The translations under genes were made by a program, and so were the position numbers. Of a stretch of DNA of 18,112 nt, positions 14,740 to 18,112 are shown piece after piece. The stretch's first letter is position 1, and every line of letters starts with the position of its first letter. The notes under the pieces are model-generated. The model worked only from the letters and a program-made list of their open reading frames with translations, did no database searches and was not told where the DNA came from. The DNA comes from Thermacetogenium sp. UBA4966 (GTDB lineage Bacteria > Bacillota > DSM-12270 > Thermacetogeniales > Thermacetogeniaceae), in assembly GCA_002397275.1 (NCBI GenBank), contig DHAA01000046.1, positions 1 to 18,112 of the forward strand, read 5' to 3'.

Positions 14740-15111
14740 TTATGGCGATGATATTTTATCCATCTGTATAATCAGGTTCTCCAAGTCCAAGGGTTTCTTT
14801 AAATGGAGATCGGCGCCCGCTTCTTTGATTTTTCTGATGTTTTCGTCATTATCGTCCCCGGAATACAAAATCACCAGCACATCGGGATGCCCTTCCTTGA
14901 TCAGGCGTGTCGCGGTAACTCCATCCATCACAGGCATCAGCATATCCATAAGCACTATCTTCGGTTTGAACTGATCAACCATCTTCACGGCCTCGCTGCC
15001 ATTCTGCGCCTCGCCGACAACTCGAAATTTAGAATAATTATTTAAAAATGTGACAATCAGGGACCGCAGTTCATCATAGTCGTCAACAACAATAACACTC
15101 GCCAATTCCAT
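14740..15111 (-). CDS. Stand-alone response regulator receiver protein (Spo0F/CheY-like)
   Basis: A 123-aa protein consisting of one REC domain and no output domain. The acidic pair Asp10-Asp11, phospho-acceptor Asp56 in VLMDMLMPVMDG, Ser84 in LYSGDD at the position of the conserved Ser/Thr, and Lys106 before Pro are all in place, so it should be phosphorylatable. I chose the ATG at 15111; a TTG directly before it is also possible, and the GGGA/GGGAG sequence just upstream fits the ATG better. A weak sigma-H-like pair (AGGAT at about 15166-15172, GAAATT at 15148-15153, minus strand) precedes it. Such proteins act as phosphorelay intermediates or motility regulators. No kinase is nearby, so the partner is unknown. 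Confidence 0.9.
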   Translation of the reverse strand: MELASVIVVDDYDELRSLIVTFLNNYSKFRVVGEAQNGSEAVKMVDQFKPKIVLMDMLMPVMDGVTATRLIKEGHPDVLVILYSGDDNDENIRKIKEAGADLHLKKPLDLENLIIQMDKISSP

Positions 15112-15230
15112 CAACTCCCGTCCCTAGTAATCAGTGCCGAAACCACTAATTTCCGGCTCACACATCCATCCTCAACTGACGTCTGAAACATAATGGCCTC
15201 CGGCAAATTGTCGTTCCGCGGACACCTTCT

Positions 15231-15728
15231 TCAGAAAAGGCGGGTTTTGCTGCATTTTAATATTAGTTTTTCAATGACTCTCACTAAGCGGGTGCCGATA
15301 AACTCCTTGCGGCTGATAGGAGTAACCATGATCGTAAACAAACCGAGCCTGTTCCCTCCCAATATATCTGTGAAAATCTGGTCGCCGACTACCGCTGTTG
15401 TCTCCGGTTTTGTCCTCATCAACTCCATAGCCCGGCGAAAACTGCGGCGCCGGGGTTTCCCCGCTCTGGCTACAAATGGTACTTTAACATTTTCTGCTAC
15501 TTCCCGTACCCTGATGTCAGAATTGTTGGATACGAAACACATCTGAAAACCATATTTCCTGGCCTTCGCCATCCAGGAAACGGTTTCCCGGGATAATTTC
15601 GGATTATTCCACTCAGTCAATGTATTGTCCAGGTCAAATATTACGCCTCTAATCCCAAAAGTATAGAGTTCTTGAAGGGGAATATCAAAAATGGTGTCGT
15701 ATGTCTTTGCGGGAAGAAATATTTGCAT
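15231..15728 (-). CDS. yqeG: YqeG-family HAD phosphatase (subfamily IIIA)
   Basis: A 165-aa HAD phosphatase of the YqeG/Gep4 type. Motif I is FDLDNTLTEW (nucleophile Asp32 and Asp34), motif II is VSNNSD, a conserved Lys lies in AGKPRRRSF, and motif III is VGDQIFTDILGGNRLG. Known relatives (yeast Gep4 and plant or bacterial homologues) dephosphorylate phosphatidylglycerol phosphate, and the same role is plausible here. The ATG has GAGGGGG about nine nt upstream. In Bacillus, yqeG lies in a cluster with aroE (aroD); here aroE is also close by, which supports conserved neighbourhood. Confidence 0.93.
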   Translation of the reverse strand: MQIFLPAKTYDTIFDIPLQELYTFGIRGVIFDLDNTLTEWNNPKLSRETVSWMAKARKYGFQMCFVSNNSDIRVREVAENVKVPFVARAGKPRRRSFRRAMELMRTKPETTAVVGDQIFTDILGGNRLGLFTIMVTPISRKEFIGTRLVRVIEKLILKCSKTRLF

Positions 15729-15881
15729 GTACGATACCCCCTCTCTAAACGCTTTCCCTGCTGAGAATACTTGGCCTTTTTCCCGTCTTTCCCGCTCAGT
15801 TTTTGCATTTATTAAAAATCATAAACCAGTTGCAGGGGGATAGCAAGCCGGTTAAAGAAAAACCATCAAAAATCATCCTGA

Positions 15882-15920
15882 AAAGACAGGCACCATTCTT
15901 CTTTGTTTGCCATATTATTT
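15882..15920 (+). promoter_or_regulatory. Candidate SpoIIID site and sigma-E/sigma-K promoter of sigK
   Basis: CATATTATTT (15911-15920) resembles the sigma-K -10 consensus CATAnnnTA with one mismatch, and CACC (15891-15894) lies 16 bp upstream as a sigma-K type -35. The same -10 is also acceptable for sigma-E. AAAGACAGGC (15882-15891) fits the published SpoIIID consensus WWRRACARNY at every position. This would place sigK under mother-cell control, as known in Bacillus subtilis. It starts about 30 bp before the sigK start codon. These are short degenerate motifs, so the call rests on position as well as match. Confidence 0.45.
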
Positions 15921-15949
15921 AATGTGACAAACATCCGGAGGGGATCAGT

Positions 15950-16312
15950 TTGGTCTTAGGGCTGTTTATGGCAACAGCTTTATCTTTTCTTCAAGGGCTT
16001 ATTCTCTGGGCCGGTTATATCAGCAATAACGCCTTCCCCAGACCGCTGTCCGAAAAAGATGAAGCCGTCTACCTAAAACGCTTAGACGAAGGGGATGAGG
16101 AAGCTAGAAACATCCTCATTGAACATAACCTGAGGCTGGTGGCTCATATTATTAAAAAATTTGACGGGGTAGGGGATGATGCGGACGATCTTATTTCTAT
16201 CGGCACCATCGGTCTGATTAAGGCAATCAATACCTTTAATACCGACAAGGGAACAAAACTGGCCACATATGCCGCCCGCTGTATTGAAAATGAAATCCTT
16301 ATGACAGGATAG
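15950..16312 (+). CDS. sigK: Sporulation sigma factor SigK, 5' part interrupted by a skin-like element
   Basis: A 120-codon ORF encoding the N-terminal half of pro-sigma-K. The first 22 or so residues are a hydrophobic pro-sequence (MVLGLF, then LSFLQGLILWAG), followed by YISNNAFPRPLS, which matches the SigK processing region and distinguishes it from SigE. Then come LIEHNLRLVAHIIKKF, DDLISIGTIGLIKAINTF and KLATYAARCIENEILM, the core-binding and -10 recognition regions. Similarity stops exactly after ENEILM; three foreign codons and a TAG follow, so regions 3 and 4 are missing. The TTG start has GGAGGGG five nt upstream. The break is at the place where skin elements split sigK in Bacillus subtilis and Clostridioides difficile. 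It should be functional only after the element is excised and the distal half joined. Confidence 0.95.
   Translation: MVLGLFMATALSFLQGLILWAGYISNNAFPRPLSEKDEAVYLKRLDEGDEEARNILIEHNLRLVAHIIKKFDGVGDDADDLISIGTIGLIKAINTFNTDKGTKLATYAARCIENEILMTG
16289..16310. other. Putative attachment-site junction of the skin-like element
   Basis: AATGA (16289-16293), the same five bases reported as the recombination core of the Bacillus subtilis skin element, falls in the codons for Glu-Asn-Glu. Sigma-factor coding similarity continues to the ATG at 16301-16303. ATCCT (16295-16299) and AGGAT (16306-16310) form a 5-bp dyad around a 6-bp centre, a shape usual for serine integrase sites. The exact crossover cannot be fixed without the other junction. 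Confidence 0.6.
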
Positions 16313-17846
16313 CCCGGAAAAATGCGGCATCCTCCGGTTCCTCATTCTTAACGGCAATCGTTATAATTACTCCGGCCAGGCTTTTCAGGGCTGTTCCTTT
16401 CTTTGGCCTTCCGCTGATGGTGATTTGCGAGAGGAGAGACCTAACCAGCGCCCGCTTCTCCTCAAAGGCTAGCTCATCGATTTTATTAAGCAAAAACAGA
16501 GCTCTTTGATGCAGTTCGTTTATTTCAGCCGGTTCATCAGAGGCAGCCAATAAATGCTCCAACTCCTTTTTCCTGGCTTTCAGCCTCTCCGCGCTTTGCC
16601 GTATATCTGCCAGTCTGTCCTTGGTCTTTTCATCAAGCTCTACAAGCCCCGCGGCCATCGAATCCAAGACGGCCTCTCTCCCTTTTTCCAGCCTTTCCAG
16701 CCGCTTGACTATACTCCTGCTCTCTTGCTCCAACTCCAATTTAACAGGATAGCCTAAGGCCGCTTCTTCCGCTATCCCCAGGGGATCCCAGAAAAACAGC
16801 TTTACTCGTGACCAAACGGCTTTTTCCAGAATGTCTGCAGAAATCACTTTTGCCGGTGAGCACCCCTTTTGGAGCGATGCCTCGCCTGAGCGGCGGCAGG
16901 TATAGCGGCGGGCTGTTTTCCCCCACCAGCTGATATAAGAGCCGCCCATCGTATTTCCGCAGTCCGCACAGGTCAACAACCCTGAAAGCAAATACTTATG
17001 CCTGCCCTTTTTTGCCCAGAGCCGTCCTATCGAACAGATCTTATCCTGCGCCTTCTCCCAGGTCTCCCTGCCGACGATAGGAGGAACGGGAATAGTGACG
17101 ACAGACTCCGGCGGCCGCGGCATTCCGGTGCGCCAATCTATTTTTCCATACTTCCATTCCCCCTTGAAAACCGGGTTGGTCAAAATCTGCCGCACCACCT
17201 GCCGGCGCCAAGAGCGCGCCCTCCTGCGCGTGGGAATCTGCATTTCATTTAAGCGGCCGGCCACAGCTGCAATTCCAATATCTTCGCTGATGAACCACTG
17301 AAACATCCTGCGGACAACGGCCGCCTCCTCATCATCAAGCAGTACCTCTCCACTCTCCGGGTTATACCTGTATCCATAAACATCAAAATTGATCGGTATC
17401 CCTCCCTGACGCGCCTTCTGCAGCTTTCCCCTCGTCACCCGCTCCCTGATCTTTTCCCGCTCATATTCGGCAATAGCGCCCTTGATAGAGTAAAAAAGGC
17501 GCCCCTCCGGGGTAGTTTTCCATTCAAAATCAAGAAATTCCAAACGCACGCCTGCTTTTTCCAGCTCCTCACTGAGATAAAGCTGATGTGACAATTTACG
17601 CGACAGGCGATCCGGGTCTCTTAACACCAGCGTGTCCACCATCTCTAAACCGACCGCCTCTCGCAGGGCGTTTAACCCCGGCCGATCGAGTTCCGCGCCG
17701 GAAACACCCTCGTCGGCGAATTGCAAAATCTGAGTTGCTCCCAACTCCGCGGCCCGCTGCCTGCAGGCTTCTTTTTGTTCGCCAAGGCTGTATCCGTGTA
17801 CGGCCTGCTCCTCTGTGCTCACTCTAATATAGATGGCGGCTCGCAA
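16299..17846 (-). CDS. spoIVCA: Large serine recombinase, SpoIVCA-like (skin excisionase)
   Basis: A 515-aa large serine recombinase. The N-terminal resolvase domain has the nucleophile Ser10 in YIRVSTEEQ, the catalytic arginines in DRLSRK (80-84) and IAEYEREKIRER at the start of helix E. The recombinase domain runs from about 155 to 265 (YGYRYNP, NEMQIPTRR, ILTNPVFKGEWKYG). A zinc ribbon uses Cys293, Cys296, Cys317 and Cys329. A charged coiled-coil insertion lies near 370-435, and the tail is RALVRSLLSQITI. The TTG start has AGGGGAGGAG seven nt upstream. It reads convergently to sigK; its TAA (16299-16301) overlaps the last sigK-like codons, so the ORFs overlap by 14 bp. In Bacillus subtilis SpoIVCA excises skin in the mother cell; the same role is inferred here from position and family. 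Confidence 0.93.
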   Translation of the reverse strand: MRAAIYIRVSTEEQAVHGYSLGEQKEACRQRAAELGATQILQFADEGVSGAELDRPGLNALREAVGLEMVDTLVLRDPDRLSRKLSHQLYLSEELEKAGVRLEFLDFEWKTTPEGRLFYSIKGAIAEYEREKIRERVTRGKLQKARQGGIPINFDVYGYRYNPESGEVLLDDEEAAVVRRMFQWFISEDIGIAAVAGRLNEMQIPTRRRARSWRRQVVRQILTNPVFKGEWKYGKIDWRTGMPRPPESVVTIPVPPIVGRETWEKAQDKICSIGRLWAKKGRHKYLLSGLLTCADCGNTMGGSYISWWGKTARRYTCRRSGEASLQKGCSPAKVISADILEKAVWSRVKLFFWDPLGIAEEAALGYPVKLELEQESRSIVKRLERLEKGREAVLDSMAAGLVELDEKTKDRLADIRQSAERLKARKKELEHLLAASDEPAEINELHQRALFLLNKIDELAFEEKRALVRSLLSQITISGRPKKGTALKSLAGVIITIAVKNEEPEDAAFFRAILS

Positions 17847-17977
17847 CTTTTTTTCTCCTCCCCTTTCCTCTCCTCCAAAATTTTTCTGGACAAGATGCGC
17901 AGCGCTGTTTTTAAACCGTCCCCTCCCACGAAAACGACCCTTATCAGCGGTTTTTCCTGAAAATTCCCTTCCTTCAA
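17819..17977 (-). CDS. Small ORF overlapping the recombinase start
   Basis: A 52-aa ORF starting with TTG at 17977, nine nt after AAGGGAG (17987-17993), and ending 28 bp inside the recombinase gene in another frame. It contains KPLIRVVFVGGDGLKTALRI (a strand, glycine turn, then helix), followed by a charged SRKILEERKGEEKK helix. This looks like a small alpha/beta protein and not random sequence. I do not recognise a family. The overlap suggests translational coupling with the recombinase, so it could be a partner such as a directionality factor, but nothing in the sequence proves this. The frame is open upstream to 18091 without better starts. The recombinase ribosome-binding site lies within its 3' end, which may explain some of the purine bias there. 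Confidence 0.5.
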   Translation of the reverse strand: MKEGNFQEKPLIRVVFVGGDGLKTALRILSRKILEERKGEEKKSCEPPSILE

Positions 17978-17999
17978 TTCAGACAACTCCCTTCTCTGA

Positions 18000-18029
18000 A
18001 TTGTACGTTTGCGTAAGATTGTCCTATAC
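18000..18029 (-). promoter_or_regulatory. Weak candidate sigma-E promoter for the recombinase
   Basis: On the minus strand CGTACAAT (18000-18007) matches the sigma-E -10 consensus CATACAAT at seven of eight bases, and GTATAGG (18023-18029) lies 15 bp upstream as a partial -35 (4 of 7). In Bacillus subtilis spoIVCA is sigma-E dependent. A start here would leave almost no leader before the 52-aa ORF but would suit the recombinase. Low confidence. Confidence 0.25.
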
Positions 18030-18091
18030 CCGCGGCGTCCCCCTGCCACCTGGCGCCAAAGGCGGTGGATTCCAGCGAAGCGACCTACCAA

Positions 18092-18112
18092 CCACTAACC
18101 ACTAACCACTAA
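18092..18112. repeat. Tandem 7-bp repeat CCACTAA, at least three copies
   Basis: CCACTAA is repeated exactly three times up to the window edge (18092-18098, 18099-18105, 18106-18112). The array may continue beyond. It lies in non-coding DNA upstream of the recombinase, inside the skin-like element. Confidence 0.85.

Larger units (their letters stand above)
16289..18112. mobile_element. Skin-like intervening element in sigK (left part only)
   Basis: The element begins where sigK similarity ends and continues past the right edge. The visible 1.8 kb holds the large serine recombinase reading toward sigK and a small ORF upstream of it. No sigK 3' half (region 3/4 coding) is found on either strand to the end of the window, so the element is longer than about 1.8 kb. 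The alternative is an ordinary prophage or integrative element that happened to land in sigK and disabled it; the choice depends on the far junction. Confidence 0.85.

Noticed and set aside
15950..16312. Identity as SigE instead of SigK
   Set aside because: The N-terminal hydrophobic pro-sequence followed by NNAFPRPLS is specific to SigK. SigE shares the later ENEILM motif but not this start.
17978..18091. N-terminal extension of the small ORF upstream of the recombinase
   Set aside because: The frame is open, but the extension has arginine-rich, uneven composition and no ribosome-binding site. The TTG at 17977 is better supported.
1..18112. tRNA, rRNA or CRISPR array
   Set aside because: No regularly spaced long repeats and no tRNA or rRNA-like segments were recognised anywhere in the window.

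Overview
The window looks like chromosomal DNA of an endospore-forming Bacillota, most likely a Clostridia-class member of the Peptococcales / Desulfotomaculum / Pelotomaculum kind. That placement is an inference from gene content: a two-part sporulation sigma factor gene, a complete-looking Gram-positive type IV pilus cluster, and pilus genes directly downstream of aro genes. Shine-Dalgarno sites are strong and TTG/GTG starts are common. Almost everything lies on the minus strand, so the operons read from right to left.

Region 1 (1-10303, minus strand) is a type IV pilus / type II secretion-like cluster. In transcription order it holds pilB (gspE), pilC, a GspG-like pilin, PilV-, PilW-, PilX- and GspH-like minor pilins, and the prepilin peptidase pilD. 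After a 586-bp regulatory gap come pilT, a second pilC, a sigma-70 family factor and another PilV-like prepilin cut by the window edge. PilB and PilT are the extension and retraction motors, the PilC proteins are the inner-membrane platform, and PilD processes the prepilins. pilMNO and a secretin are not in view. The gap upstream of pilT holds a palindromic sigma-A-type promoter, a 26-codon ORF with a good ribosome-binding site and an intrinsic-terminator hairpin, in the order of an attenuated leader.

Region 2 (10304-14297, minus strand) is an aromatic amino acid operon: aroE, aroC and a fused shikimate kinase / 3-dehydroquinate synthase (aroKB). It ends in a clear terminator before the pilB promoter.

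Region 3 (14298-15728) has an unrecognised 50-aa plus-strand ORF, a stand-alone receiver (Spo0F/CheY-type) protein and a YqeG-family HAD phosphatase.

Region 4 (15729-18112) is the most exciting part. A plus-strand gene encodes the N-terminal part of pro-sigma-K, including a SigK-type pro-sequence, and stops abruptly after the ENEILM motif at the end of region 2. At that point it meets the 3' end of a convergent large serine recombinase of the SpoIVCA type. This is the architecture of a skin element, a DNA segment excised in the mother cell during sporulation to rebuild sigK. The element runs past the right edge, so the 3' half of sigK and the other attachment site are not seen. A small ORF sits just upstream of the recombinase, overlaps its start, and may be a partner.
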